Positions 8,090-17,659 of a DNA stretch of 64,000 nucleotides are shown here, in pieces (position 1 is the stretch's first letter; every line of letters starts with the position of its first letter). This stretch comes from Acidobacteriota bacterium (GTDB taxonomy: Bacteria; Acidobacteriota; Aminicenantia; Aminicenantales; Saccharicenantaceae). A program made the position numbers and the translations under genes. The stretch covers positions 1-64,000 of the forward strand of contig JAKQUO010000004.1 of assembly GCA_029569255.1 (NCBI GenBank), given 5' to 3'. Under the pieces are notes generated by a model. The model worked only from the letters and a program-made list of their open reading frames with translations, did no database searches and was not told where the DNA came from.

Positions 8090-9667
8090 CTAGCGGCTCA
8101 TGAAGAAGCACATGACGGCGACGGCGGCCACCAGCACAAGGGAGATCTTGAAGGCGTCCTTGATGACCTTGTTCTCCTCGCCGATGCGGTCGATGACGGC
8201 GGCCGCGTTCTGCAGCTTGACCGGCGAGATCACGCTGGCCAGGCCGGCGGCGATGCCGGTGGCCGCGGTGACCACCAGGAAGTCGAGGCCGAGCGACTTG
8301 GCCGTCTCGATGTTGTACTTGGCGAACATGGCCAGGGCCGAGGCCTCGGACGAGGTGATGAAGCCGCCGAACATGCCGAGCGGAGCCGCGATCAGCGAGT
8401 AGAACCGGCCGAACGCCTTGGTCGTGATGTCGGCCAGCACCGAGACCATGTTGCTGCCGCGGTCGAGCAGGCTCCACGTGCCGTCGGCGGCGGCCCGGAA
8501 GCCGCTGAAATTCATCAGGGCCCCGAGCATGAAGAAGACGGCGCCCGAGAAGAAGGGCTTGAGGGAGCGCTGGCCCCACTTGCGCAGGCTGTCCTTGAGC
8601 CGCGGGCCGGAGAGCCCGAGGAAGGGGAGCGAGAGCGCGGTGCTGGCGAGCACCCAGAAATAGGCGTTCCAGACCGGCCGGATGGCCACCGGCTTGCCGG
8701 GCACCACGGTGACCGGCAGGGCCAGCTCGGTCTTCAGGAGCCGGTCGACGGCCGGCACGAAGTTCACCAGCAGCAGGCAGCCGATCAGGATGAGCCAGGG
8801 CGAAAGGGCGGCCGGGAGCGACATGCTCTTTTCGACGGCCAGGTCCTCCTCGGTCAGGACCGAGCGGTCGATGATGACGTTTCCGGTCAGCTTGAGGTAG
8901 GCCAGCATGACCAGGATCGAGAAGACGCCGGCGATGACCCCGGTCAGCAGGATGGCCGAATGGAAGGCCGGGACGTGGGCGATGGCGTAGGCCGTGCCGC
9001 CGACGCTGAGGCCGACCATCAGGGCCAGGAAGGCCCCTCTCCGGACCATTTTCCAGCCGCCGACGAACCAGAACATGGCGAAGCAGATCAGGGTGGAGAC
9101 GACCGGCAGATAGGAGGAGAAGATCTTGGCCGCCTCGACCAGGTTGACGCCGGTGAGGTCGCAGTAGATGACCAGCGGGGCGGCCATCATGGCGTAGGTG
9201 CACAGGGCGTCGAAGCCGAGAGCCGGCAGGGCGATGCTGCTGCGGATGTCGTAGCCCAGGCCGCGCAGGATGGGCGGCAAGACCGACACCGGCGTGGCCC
9301 CGACCGACACCAGCGTGGTGCCGGCGCTCAGGTTGAGCATCATGATCTGGGCCTCTCTCTTGTGCGGCGCCAGCGTCTTCAGGAACACGGCGATGCGGGC
9401 GATGGCCCCGGCCCGTTCCATGACCGTGACCTGCAGCAGCGAGAACAGGATCATCACCGAGATGGGGAAGGACTGCAGGATGCCGTGGACGCTGGCCCTC
9501 AGCCCGACCGACAGCGGCGTGCGGAAGAAGAGCAGGGCGATGGCCAGCGTGGCCAGCCAGCCCCACAGGCCGCTCCAGTGGGTCGGGGTCTTGCCGTAGA
9601 CCAGCAGGACGTAGATCAGGACGATCGGGATGACCGCCAGCAGGGTCTTCAACAGCAGCATGGCCAT
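8090..9667 (-). CDS. L-lactate permease (LctP) family transporter
   Basis: A 525-residue polytopic membrane protein of LctP type with at least twelve hydrophobic segments. NLSAGTTLVSVGATPVSVLP and GGFITSSEASA occupy the positions of conserved LctP re-entrant motifs. The start at 9667 has AAGGAG seven bases upstream. It is the last gene of a minus-strand operon with aldehyde dehydrogenase, phosphate butyryltransferase and butyrate kinase, so the transported solute is likely a small carboxylate (lactate or 2-hydroxy acid in, or the fermentation acid out). Substrate cannot be decided from sequence. Confidence 0.83.
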   Translation of the reverse strand: MAMLLLKTLLAVIPIVLIYVLLVYGKTPTHWSGLWGWLATLAIALLFFRTPLSVGLRASVHGILQSFPISVMILFSLLQVTVMERAGAIARIAVFLKTLAPHKREAQIMMLNLSAGTTLVSVGATPVSVLPPILRGLGYDIRSSIALPALGFDALCTYAMMAAPLVIYCDLTGVNLVEAAKIFSSYLPVVSTLICFAMFWFVGGWKMVRRGAFLALMVGLSVGGTAYAIAHVPAFHSAILLTGVIAGVFSILVMLAYLKLTGNVIIDRSVLTEEDLAVEKSMSLPAALSPWLILIGCLLLVNFVPAVDRLLKTELALPVTVVPGKPVAIRPVWNAYFWVLASTALSLPFLGLSGPRLKDSLRKWGQRSLKPFFSGAVFFMLGALMNFSGFRAAADGTWSLLDRGSNMVSVLADITTKAFGRFYSLIAAPLGMFGGFITSSEASALAMFAKYNIETAKSLGLDFLVVTAATGIAAGLASVISPVKLQNAAAVIDRIGEENKVIKDAFKISLVLVAAVAVMCFFMSR

Positions 9668-9749
9668 GCGCGTACTCCTTGAAAGCGGGACATGAGATGC
9701 CGGATGGACGAAGAACGGCCGGCGGGCGAAGCGCCGGCCCGGTCGCGGC

Positions 9750-10823
9750 TCATGCGGACTTCACGAACTCGCGGGCTTTTTCCTCGCCGCGCAGGACCCG
9801 CAGGCAGCCCTCCGCCAGGGCCTGCATTTCGTTCTCGCCGGGGATCAGCGCCACGGGGGCGATGAAGCCCACCCGCTCGGCGATCCAGTCGGTGACCATC
9901 TTGGAATTGGCGATGCCGCCGGTCAGGATGATGGCGTCCACCTTGCCGCCCACGACCACCGCCAGCTTGCCGATGTTCTTGGCGATGTTGTGGGCCATGG
10001 CCTCGTAGATCAGGGCCAGCTTCGCGTCGCCTTCGGCGATCCTCTTCTGGATCTCGCGGGCGTCGGTCAGGCCGCAGAGCCCTTTCAGGCCGCCCTGGGT
10101 CTTGACCTTCTTCATCATCTTCTTGTAGTCGTACCCGGGCGAGGTGGCCATCTTGATGACCTGGAAGACGGGCAGGCCGCCGGCCCGCTCCGGCGAAAAG
10201 GGGCCCTCGTCGTCGGAGATCATGTCGATCATGCGGCCGTTCTTGTGCAGCGACAGGGTGATGCCGCCGCCGAGGTGGGCCACGATCAGGGTCAGCTCCT
10301 GGTAGGGCCTCCCGACGTCGCGGGCGTGCCTGATGGCCGAGGCGCGCATGTTCAGGTTGTGCCCCATGCCCTTGCGCTCCATCTCGGGGAGGCCGGTGAT
10401 GCGGGCGATCGGTTCCAGCTCGTCGACCGTGACCGGGTCGTAGACGTAGGAATCGACGCCGATCTCCTGGGCGATGGCGTAGGCGATCGGCGCCCCCAGG
10501 TTGGAGGCGTGCTCGTTCTGGGGGCGGTATTTCAGCTGGAAGACCATGTCGTCGTTGACCCTGTAGGCGCCCGCCTGCACCGGGGGCAGGAGCCCGCCGC
10601 GGGCGACGACGGCGGTCAGCGACCGGAGCGGGACGTTCTCGCTCTCCAGCGCCTTGACCAGGACCTCCTTCCTCATCTCGTACTGGTCGAAGATCTCGGC
10701 GAACTTCTCCAGGTCCCGCTGGCCGTGCTCGACGCTCTTCGTGAAGAGCGGCGTCTCGTCCTCGTAGACGGCGATCTTGGTCGAGGTGGACCCGGGGTTG
10801 ATGACCAGAATGCGGTGCTTCAC
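9750..10823 (-). CDS. buk: Butyrate kinase
   Basis: The 357-residue protein belongs to the acetokinase/ASKHA family in its butyrate kinase branch. It has INPGSTSTKIAVYE at residues 8-21 (phosphate 1 loop), VARGGLLPP near 73, AHLGGGITLSLH (about 184) and the adenosine-binding LTGGIANSK (about 297). It converts butyryl-phosphate or a branched-chain acyl-phosphate plus ADP to the acid plus ATP. It follows phosphate butyryltransferase by 12 bp in the same operon, so together they conserve acyl-CoA energy as ATP in the cytoplasm. Confidence 0.95.
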   Translation of the reverse strand: MKHRILVINPGSTSTKIAVYEDETPLFTKSVEHGQRDLEKFAEIFDQYEMRKEVLVKALESENVPLRSLTAVVARGGLLPPVQAGAYRVNDDMVFQLKYRPQNEHASNLGAPIAYAIAQEIGVDSYVYDPVTVDELEPIARITGLPEMERKGMGHNLNMRASAIRHARDVGRPYQELTLIVAHLGGGITLSLHKNGRMIDMISDDEGPFSPERAGGLPVFQVIKMATSPGYDYKKMMKKVKTQGGLKGLCGLTDAREIQKRIAEGDAKLALIYEAMAHNIAKNIGKLAVVVGGKVDAIILTGGIANSKMVTDWIAERVGFIAPVALIPGENEMQALAEGCLRVLRGEEKAREFVKSA

Positions 10824-10835
10824 GGCGCCCTCCCG

Positions 10836-11741
10836 TCACCCGGCCGCCGCGGCCGCCAGGACCAGCGAGAGATACTTCTCCTCCGCGGAGGAGCCGCGCG
10901 AGGTGACCACGATCGGCGCCCGGGCGCCCAGGATCAGCCCGGCCATCTTGGCGCCGGCCAATTCGACCAGGCACTTGCCCAGGATGTTGCCGGCGTGGAT
11001 GTCGGGCACCACCAGGATGTCGGCGTCGCCGGCGACCTCGCTGACGAACCCCTTGACCTCGGCCCGCTCCTTGACCACGGCGATGTCCATCGAGATGGGG
11101 CCTTCGACGACGCAGCCCGTGATCTCGCCCTTCGCGTTCATCTCTTTCAGCGCCGCCGCCTCGACCGTCTCGGGCATCTTGGGATTGACCTTCTCCACCG
11201 CCGCCAGCACGCCGACCTTGGGCCGGTCGTAGCCCATGGCCCGCAGGGCGTTGACGGCGTTCACGATGATGTCCTTCTTCTGCTCCAGGGTGGGGTAGGG
11301 CAGCATGCCGCCGTCGGTGGTCACCAGCATCTTGTGGTAGCGCGGCACGGTCTGGATGGCCATGTGCGACATGACCCGGCCGGTGCCGAGGCCGGTCTCC
11401 TTGTTGACCACCGCCTTGAGCAGGTCGCCCGTCTCGATCTTGCCCTTCATCAGGAAGTCGGCCCGGCCCTCGCGGACCAGCCGGACCGCCTCGGCCGCGG
11501 CCCGGAGAGGGTCGGGCTCGTCCACGATAGCGGACTCGGGGAGGCCGGCCCCGAGCTTGGCCAGGATGTCCGTGATCCGGGCCTTGTCGCCGATGAGCGC
11601 CGGCTCGAGCAGGCCGTCGCCCATCGCCCGCAGCACCGCTTCCAGGGAGGGCCCGTCCTGCGCGGCCACGACGCCCACCCGCTTCACCCGGGAGACGTTC
11701 TTCACCTTGCCGATGAGTTCCTCGAAGTTCTTGAAGACCAT
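10836..11741 (-). CDS. ptb: Phosphate butyryltransferase
   Basis: A 301-residue member of the phosphate acetyl/butyryltransferase family. It has MKGKIETGDLLKAVVNKETGLG (starting about residue 109) and the C-terminal phosphate-binding GLILGARAPIVVTSRG (about 268-283). It exchanges the CoA of butyryl-CoA or related acyl-CoA for phosphate. It lies between the aldehyde dehydrogenase and butyrate kinase genes. The start ATG at 11741 follows a GGAGAG-type ribosome site. Confidence 0.94.
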   Translation of the reverse strand: MVFKNFEELIGKVKNVSRVKRVGVVAAQDGPSLEAVLRAMGDGLLEPALIGDKARITDILAKLGAGLPESAIVDEPDPLRAAAEAVRLVREGRADFLMKGKIETGDLLKAVVNKETGLGTGRVMSHMAIQTVPRYHKMLVTTDGGMLPYPTLEQKKDIIVNAVNALRAMGYDRPKVGVLAAVEKVNPKMPETVEAAALKEMNAKGEITGCVVEGPISMDIAVVKERAEVKGFVSEVAGDADILVVPDIHAGNILGKCLVELAGAKMAGLILGARAPIVVTSRGSSAEEKYLSLVLAAAAAG

Positions 11742-11775
11742 GGTTCGCTCTCCTTGCCCGGCGGACGGGGCCGGC

Positions 11776-13140
11776 TCAGTCGTAGATCCTGTCCATGTCG
11801 GGGACCTGGGACTCGTCCAGCAGGTACCCGATCCTGGAGATGTTGATGAAGTGCTCGTAGGTGAGGTTCTCCGAGATGCTGTTGTTGCCCCAGGAGCCGC
11901 AGCCCAGAGAGGTGGTGGGGTTGAAGCCGATGCGGAAATTGGTGCCGGCCGCGGCGATGCCGGTCTGGTTGACGATGATCCGGCTGACCGGCAGGGCCAG
12001 GGCGAAGTATTCGATGTGCCGCTCGTCGCGGGAATGGATCGTGGCGGTGTGGCCGGCGCCTTGATAGAGCAGGTTGGCCTTGACCATCTCCACGCCTTCC
12101 TCGAACGTGCCGTAGGTCAGCGCGACCAGCAGCGGCAGGGCCTTCTCGCCGCACAGCGGTTCCTCGCGGCCCGCCGCCCGGCCTTTCAGCATGATGACTT
12201 TGGTGTTCTCCGGGACCTCGACCCCGGCCGCCTCGGCGAAGAACAGGGCCGACTGCCCGACGACCTTGGGGTTGGGCTTGCCGTCGACGAAATAGGTGGA
12301 ACGGAACCGGTCGACGGTCGCCGGGTCTTCGGAATAGAAAGCGCCCCGGGCCCGGAACGCCTCGACGACCCGGTCCTTGCGGTCGGCGGGCATGATCACC
12401 GACTGGTTGGCGGCGCAGATGATGCCGTTGTCGAAGGAGCGGCCGAGGATGATGTCCGCCGCGGCGGCGTCGAAATCGGCGTCGCGGTCGATCAGGCTCT
12501 GGACGTTGCCGACGCCCACGCCCATGGCCGGCTTTCCGCTCGAATAGGCGGCCTGGACCATGCCCATGCCGCCGGTGGCCACGACGATGTCGCCGGCCCT
12601 CATCAGCGCCTGGGTCAGCTCGACGGACGGTTCGGCGATGGCCTGGAGAACGTGGTCCGGAGCTCCCAGCTTCTTGATGGCGGCGCTCATGATATCCACG
12701 GTGTGGACGGTGGTCTTCTTGGCCCGCGGGTGGGGGGCGACGATGATGGTGTTCCGGCCCTTGACGGCGAAGACGGAGTTGCTCAGGGCGGTGATGTTGG
12801 GGTTGGTGGTCGGGGCCACGGAGGCGATCACGCCCTTCGGCTTGGCCACGTAGACCAGCTTGCGCTCCGGCTCGCGCCGGATGATGCCCACCGACTTCTT
12901 GTCTTTGAGGCTGTGCCAGAGGGCGTCGGGGGTGCCGGCGTTCTTGATGACCTTGTCCTCATAACGCCCGAGCCTGGTCTCCTCGACCGCCTCCTTGGCC
13001 AGCGCCTCGGCGTTCGCCCGCACGGCCAGGCACATGGCCTTGACCAGGGCGTCGACTTGTTCCTGGCTGTATCCCTCCAACACCTTCAGGGCCGCTCGCG
13101 ATCTCGCGACCAGGTCACGGACGAGCTCGTCGTGGGTCAT
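11776..13140 (-). CDS. CoA-acylating aldehyde dehydrogenase
   Basis: This 454-residue aldehyde dehydrogenase belongs to the CoA-acylating group (EutE/SucD/AdhE N-terminal type). The segment VIASVAPTTNPNITALSN near residue 100 is diagnostic, and the catalytic Cys is in GIICAANQSV (about residue 242). It interconverts an aldehyde plus CoA and NAD+ with acyl-CoA plus NADH. The ATG at 13140 is preferred over an upstream in-frame ATG because AAGGAG lies eight bases before it. It leads an operon with ptb, buk and an LctP-like permease. No microcompartment shell genes are nearby, so it probably acts free in the cytoplasm. Confidence 0.9.
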   Translation of the reverse strand: MTHDELVRDLVARSRAALKVLEGYSQEQVDALVKAMCLAVRANAEALAKEAVEETRLGRYEDKVIKNAGTPDALWHSLKDKKSVGIIRREPERKLVYVAKPKGVIASVAPTTNPNITALSNSVFAVKGRNTIIVAPHPRAKKTTVHTVDIMSAAIKKLGAPDHVLQAIAEPSVELTQALMRAGDIVVATGGMGMVQAAYSSGKPAMGVGVGNVQSLIDRDADFDAAAADIILGRSFDNGIICAANQSVIMPADRKDRVVEAFRARGAFYSEDPATVDRFRSTYFVDGKPNPKVVGQSALFFAEAAGVEVPENTKVIMLKGRAAGREEPLCGEKALPLLVALTYGTFEEGVEMVKANLLYQGAGHTATIHSRDERHIEYFALALPVSRIIVNQTGIAAAGTNFRIGFNPTTSLGCGSWGNNSISENLTYEHFINISRIGYLLDESQVPDMDRIYD

Positions 13141-13213
13141 GATCGTTCTCCTTGTTGATTTGACCGGCTTGGACGGCCTCGGTCCCCCCGGGTCCATTGG
13201 CCGGGTCGCGGGT

Positions 13214-13243
13214 ATATTACCTGTTCTCGCGGGGCCTTTTCAA
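13214..13243 (-). promoter_or_regulatory. Promoter of the aldehyde dehydrogenase-ptb-buk-permease operon
   Basis: On the minus strand TTGAAA (13243-13238) and TAATAT (13219-13214) are 18 bp apart. The predicted start lies about 70 bases before the ATG at 13140. Confidence 0.65.
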
Positions 13244-13302
13244 GGACTTGCATTTCCGGGCCTAAACTGGAACAATGGCCCCGATTTCCAGCGAGGTGAC
13301 GA

Positions 13303-14169
13303 ATGGACCTGGACCGCGTGCTGAAACGGGACAACTTCGTGAGCGCCGGGAAATCGAAGGACATCTACCGCATTCCCGGCGGGGAGCACAAGGGGAAATA
13401 CGCCTTCGTCTTCACCGACCGCGCCACGGGCTATCTCGACCGGGAGGGGCGGCCGGTGTTCGACCCCGGCTGCGACACCGTCGTGGGCGAGATCGCCGGC
13501 AAGGGCGCCATCGCCTGCCGTTTCGCCACCCATTTCTTCAAGCTGCTGGCGAAGATGAGGGTGCCGACCCATTACCTCGCCACCGTGGCCGACAACGTCA
13601 TGGTGGTCGAGCCGGCCGCGCCGATCGGCCTGGCCGCCCAGGGCCCCGAGTTCGCCGGCGCGGCGCCGCTGCTGAATGTCGAGTGGACCTGGCGCGACAG
13701 CGCCATGGGCAGCTTCTGGCGCCGCTACCCCTTCGTCCGCCCCTGCGCCGATCTCCCCCGGGTCGTCGAGGCCTGGACCAAGGGCAAGACCGACAAGCTC
13801 ATCACCTTCGAGGCGCTGGAGGGGGCCGGCGTGATGACCGGCGCCGAGATCGCCCGCGTCAAGCGGTTCGTCAAGAGGATCGCCGCCGTGATCGCCGGCG
13901 AGTTCGCCAAGCGCGGGCTGCACGTGCTCGACGGCAAGGTCGAGCTCGGACGGTTGAAGGGCGGCGACGGCCGCATCGTGCTGATCGACGAGATCTCCCC
14001 CGACGTCCTGCGCGTGTGCCGCGGCCACCGCAGCGGCAGGGCCGGCGCCTGCCTCCTGGCCGGGGAATGCGTCCGGACCCGGATCGAGGGCGACGACCGC
14101 AGGATCTCGGCCCGGAACCAGCTCAGCGCCGCCGAGCTGGAGAAGATCTTCTCCGGCGCTACTTCTTGA
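13303..14169 (+). CDS. purC: Phosphoribosylaminoimidazole-succinocarboxamide synthase
   Basis: A 288-residue SAICAR synthetase acting in purine synthesis: CAIR + aspartate + ATP gives SAICAR. Recognisable elements are GKSKDIYRIP at the N-terminus (ATP loop), NVEWTWRDSAMGSFW near 125, and VLIDEISPDVLR near 225, the metal/substrate segment. The form resembles the longer archaeal/eukaryote-like PurC type. GAGGTGA precedes the ATG. It is divergent from the aldehyde dehydrogenase operon and convergent with the next gene, overlapping it by 11 bp at the 3' ends. Confidence 0.88.
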   Translation: MDLDRVLKRDNFVSAGKSKDIYRIPGGEHKGKYAFVFTDRATGYLDREGRPVFDPGCDTVVGEIAGKGAIACRFATHFFKLLAKMRVPTHYLATVADNVMVVEPAAPIGLAAQGPEFAGAAPLLNVEWTWRDSAMGSFWRRYPFVRPCADLPRVVEAWTKGKTDKLITFEALEGAGVMTGAEIARVKRFVKRIAAVIAGEFAKRGLHVLDGKVELGRLKGGDGRIVLIDEISPDVLRVCRGHRSGRAGACLLAGECVRTRIEGDDRRISARNQLSAAELEKIFSGATS

Positions 14170-15121
14170 TGGCGGCCAGGATGTTCTTGACCAGGGCCGC
14201 CCGCTCGCCTTCCGGCTCGAGCGCCAGGAACTTCTCGAAGACGGCGATGGCCGCCGGGTTGTCGGCCTTGTTGAGGAAGACGTAGCCGAGCTTGAGATAG
14301 GGGGCGGGCCATTCCGGCTTGATCTTCGAGGCCAGCTCGAAGTATCTCTGGGCCTCGTCGAGGGCCTGGTTGGAGAAGTAGATCTCGCCGACGTTGTAGG
14401 CCAGGACCTCGTCGTCGGGAGCGCTCTCGATCGACTTCTTGAAGTACTCCTGGGCCTCGGCGAGCTTGTTCTGGCGAAGGAAGATGTCGCCGATCCCGGC
14501 CTGGGCCTTGCCGGTGAGCTGCTTGCCCATGGCCTGATCGCCGGCGGCCTTCTCGAGGACCTTGCCGTAGAACTCCTCGGCCTTGGCGTAGTCCCCCTTC
14601 ATCCGATAGGCGTCGGCGATGTTGAGCTGGACCTGGTAGGCCAGGGGGTTCTTTTCCAGGAAGGACTCGTATTCGATGATGGCCTCGTCGTACCTGCCGT
14701 CCGTGAAGAACCGGTTCCCCTGCTCGAGGAGGCCGAACGTGGCCTCGTCCTGGATGATCCCGCCGCCCGAGGCGGCCTTGCGCAGCTTGGTCTCGATCTT
14801 GGGGTTGCGGTTGAGCTGGGACACCTGGACGTGCTGGGAGAAGGGCTCGAAGCCGTCCTTGAGGATCGTCAGCTCCCAGCCTCCCGTGCCCAGGCCCATG
14901 AACGACCACTCGCCTTTCTTGTTGGTCTTGGCCTCGTGCTTGGCCCCGCTCTGGGAGAAAGCCAGGTTGACCTTGACGCCTTCGAGGGGGGCGCCCGATT
15001 GGTCGGTGACGACCCCGGTGAGGCGGGCCGTGCCGCGCCCCGCCTGGGCTGCGGCGAAGCCGGCGGCCAGGAAGAGCGCCGCGATGGCGAGCGACAGGGA
15101 ACGGAAAGCCTTGGTCTTCAT
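14159..15121 (-). CDS. Exported TPR protein with carboxypeptidase-regulatory-like domain
   Basis: A 320-residue protein with a signal peptide (residues 1-26, ending FAAAQA). Residues about 32-110 form a CarboxypepD_reg-like beta-sandwich (TGVVTDQSGAPLEGVKVNL, KTNKKGEWSFMGLG). Residues about 130-320 are tetratricopeptide repeats such as AYRMKGDYAKAEEFYGKVLE and LGYVFLNKADNPAAIAVFEK. No enzymatic motif is visible. This architecture is common in Acidobacteriota/Aminicenantes periplasmic or outer-membrane-associated proteins and suggests a scaffolding role. GGAGG precedes the start. Confidence 0.8.
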   Translation of the reverse strand: MKTKAFRSLSLAIAALFLAAGFAAAQAGRGTARLTGVVTDQSGAPLEGVKVNLAFSQSGAKHEAKTNKKGEWSFMGLGTGGWELTILKDGFEPFSQHVQVSQLNRNPKIETKLRKAASGGGIIQDEATFGLLEQGNRFFTDGRYDEAIIEYESFLEKNPLAYQVQLNIADAYRMKGDYAKAEEFYGKVLEKAAGDQAMGKQLTGKAQAGIGDIFLRQNKLAEAQEYFKKSIESAPDDEVLAYNVGEIYFSNQALDEAQRYFELASKIKPEWPAPYLKLGYVFLNKADNPAAIAVFEKFLALEPEGERAALVKNILAAIKK

Positions 15122-15292
15122 TCGTGACCTCCACGAACGGAAAATGCAATTCTCATGCCAGATGCCCGACGGCCCCGCCCCCCGGGGAGAACGCTGGTCC
15201 GGGAAGGAAGGAGCTCCTTAGACGGGCGAGGCCCCGTGACCTCGGGAGAGGACATTATAGCACGTTCCCGGGGCCGGCGGGCGCTCAAGCGG

Positions 15293-17383
15293 TCATTTCT
15301 TGGTCTGCAGCTCGCGGACCCGTTCCTTGAGCTTCGGCTGGTTCGGCTCGATCTTGAGCGAGCGTTCCCAGGCGTTCAAGGCCTCGGCGGCGTTCCCGAG
15401 CCGGAGATAACACTCGCCGACCGCGTTGAGGACGTTGAGATTGGCCCCGAAATGGGCCAGATAGTCCTTGTAGAAGGCGATGGCCGGCTCGTATTCGCCC
15501 AGGGCCTGCGCGGCCCGGCCGACCGGCTCGAGGAAGTCCCACTTCCGCTCGTCTCCGAGGAACGTCTGGGCCGCGGCCTTGGCCCCGGCGTAATCCTGGA
15601 GCTCGAGGAGCAGCCGGACGTAGTCGAGGGCGAAGGGGGCCGAGCCCGGGTCGCGCCGGACGGCCGCGGCGAGCAGGGGCCGGGCCTTGTCCCAGTCCTT
15701 CTTGTTCATGTACTGGGTGCCGGCGATGTGGAGATACTCGGGGTCGTTCGACGGCCGCGGGACGGAGAGCACCCAGGGCCGCATGAGCGCCGGCAGCGGC
15801 GTCACCAGAAAGCGCTCCTCGGCGGCGACGCGCTCGGCCCGGGAGGCGTCCCGGACGGAGACCCGGAGGATGTAGTTGGCGGCCGGGAAGCCGGCCAGCG
15901 GGAACTCCTCGAAGACGTTCGTCCGGTCCGGGTACTCGGAGAGGGGCCGGGAGAGGACGCGGACGGTTTCCGTGCCCTGGGGCTCGTCCTTGAGGATCCG
16001 GTACTCGACGACGCCGCCGTCGAGGACGTCGGCCGGGGCGTTCGCGAGCTGGAAGAAGGCGCCGAGCGTGTCGCCGGGCAGGAAGTCGTTGCGGGGCGAG
16101 GGCGTCAGCTGCAGGCCGCCGAACAGGAACGGCTTGCTCTGGCCCTGGAAGCGGGAGGCCTTGTCGGCCCGGTTGGCCAGGCACGGCGCGAAGAGCGTGA
16201 ACGCCCCGGCCGGCGGGACGAGGACGCTCGTCTCGAAGGACGTGAACTCGCGGGAGACGCGGTTCTTGAGGAGGATGCTGATCCGGTAGGACCCGGGGAC
16301 GAGCGGGAACAGGTCCTGGTAGCTGAACAGCTTGCCGCGGACGGCGGCCAGTTGGTCTCCGGTCATGTCGACGGGCACGGAGCGGTTGTACTGGTAGACG
16401 AGGCCGCCCGCGGCGTCGGTCACGGAGACGTCGGCCTCGAGGCCGGCGCGATAGCCGCCGCCGGCCGGCTCGACGGACAGGCGGCTGGGCTCGACGAGGA
16501 AATGGACGAACGCATTGCCGGACGCGTCGCGGTAGACGCGGAGCATGGCGTCGCTGTCGATGTAGTTGGCCGTGTACTCGACCTCGACGATGTCCTTGTA
16601 TCGGAGGAGCTTCTCGGCGTAATCGTCCTTGACCTTCTCGCTGGCCGCCGCGGGGATGTAGTTGCCGATCAGGATGTCCGAGGACATGGACGGCCGGGTC
16701 GAGAAAGCCATCTCCCCCGGGATGAGGGACAGCGAGACGCCGGCGATGGCCGGCTCGACGTCCATCATCTGCTGATAGGCGCTCATGTAGTCGGTCATGT
16801 CGCCCATGTAGTGGATGAGGAGCTTCTGCGGCCCGTCCCTCATCGGGCTGTAGAGGACGTAGGAGCGCTGGCCCTCGGGCTTGAAGAAGACGACGTTGAA
16901 GCTCGACGGCAGCCGCTGGAACTCGAGGCCGGAATAGAACCAGATGACCGTCGGATAGACCTGGGTCAGGTTCTCGAAGCGGTCGATCGTCTTGGGCTCG
17001 CCGAGGATGATGTAGATGCGGCCCATGTCCGTCCGCCAGCCGGGGCCGGGCGCGTCGCGGCCGAACCAGGTGTTGGCGTAGGTGATGCGGCGGTAGTGCT
17101 CGTCCCTGAACTCGTTCGTGTCCGTGTCCGGGGTCGGGTCGCGCTGCCGCCAGAAGGCCTTGATGAAGACCTCGCGGTCGCGGTCGTTCTCGAGCTGGAG
17201 AAAGACCTCGCGCTCCTTCGGCGTGATGATGTAGACGACCTCCTCCTCGAGCCAGCGGCGGTACTGCGGCGGCAGGTCCTTGGCCGCAGTCTTCTTGGCC
17301 TGGGCCAGGGCCGGGTCCGGGCCGGCGAAGAGAGACGCGGCGACCGCGAGCAACCCGAAGAGAACGACGGCGATGCGTTTCAT
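15293..17383 (-). CDS. GWxTD-domain protein with C-terminal TPR repeats
   Basis: A 696-residue exported protein with a signal peptide ending near residue 27. The GWxTD domain occupies about 38-180: YRRWLEEEVVYIITPKERE, a FWRQRDPTPDT segment, and GWRTD at 114-118 followed by RIYIILGEP. The middle is beta-rich. The last roughly 130 residues are TPR-like (MNKKDWDKARPLLAAAVRRD). The function of GWxTD proteins is not established; they recur in Acidobacteriota and related phyla near peptidases and TonB receptors. A TAGAAT box lies nine bases before the start with GGGAGG between, so the leader is very short. Confidence 0.82.
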   Translation of the reverse strand: MKRIAVVLFGLLAVAASLFAGPDPALAQAKKTAAKDLPPQYRRWLEEEVVYIITPKEREVFLQLENDRDREVFIKAFWRQRDPTPDTDTNEFRDEHYRRITYANTWFGRDAPGPGWRTDMGRIYIILGEPKTIDRFENLTQVYPTVIWFYSGLEFQRLPSSFNVVFFKPEGQRSYVLYSPMRDGPQKLLIHYMGDMTDYMSAYQQMMDVEPAIAGVSLSLIPGEMAFSTRPSMSSDILIGNYIPAAASEKVKDDYAEKLLRYKDIVEVEYTANYIDSDAMLRVYRDASGNAFVHFLVEPSRLSVEPAGGGYRAGLEADVSVTDAAGGLVYQYNRSVPVDMTGDQLAAVRGKLFSYQDLFPLVPGSYRISILLKNRVSREFTSFETSVLVPPAGAFTLFAPCLANRADKASRFQGQSKPFLFGGLQLTPSPRNDFLPGDTLGAFFQLANAPADVLDGGVVEYRILKDEPQGTETVRVLSRPLSEYPDRTNVFEEFPLAGFPAANYILRVSVRDASRAERVAAEERFLVTPLPALMRPWVLSVPRPSNDPEYLHIAGTQYMNKKDWDKARPLLAAAVRRDPGSAPFALDYVRLLLELQDYAGAKAAAQTFLGDERKWDFLEPVGRAAQALGEYEPAIAFYKDYLAHFGANLNVLNAVGECYLRLGNAAEALNAWERSLKIEPNQPKLKERVRELQTKK

Positions 17384-17659
17384 GGCCCTCCCATTCTAGC
17401 ACAAAACCGGCCGCGGCGGGGGGGCGGGACTCTCCCTCCGGCCCCGCCGGCCTCGATCACGCCCGTCCGCGCTGCGCGTCCGGAGGATGGCAAGAGGGTG
17501 GATTCGACGGGAGGGGGGGAGCGAGGGTAATCCAATGTTCCGTAGCGAACCTCCAATACAATGGATTTTTGGCCGCAAGCCGCGGCGGGAGGCGCTCCCA
17601 AGAACGCGGAAAAAGCCCGATTATCAGGCGAAAAAGGCGTGCTTTTTTCAAGAAAACAA
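17384..17659. other. AT-shifting intergenic region upstream of the TonB receptor
   Basis: Divergent intergenic space between the GWxTD gene and the TonB receptor. The left part is GC-rich. From about 17520 the composition becomes unusually AT-rich for this genome, leading into the receptor promoter. No convincing gene was seen in it. Confidence 0.5.

Noticed and set aside
15251-15288. Promoter for the TPR/CarboxypepD gene (TTGAGC with TATAAT)
   Set aside because: The TATAAT at 15259-15254 is good, but the only -35-like box is 23 bp away, too far for a sigma-70 promoter; no other -35 was found.
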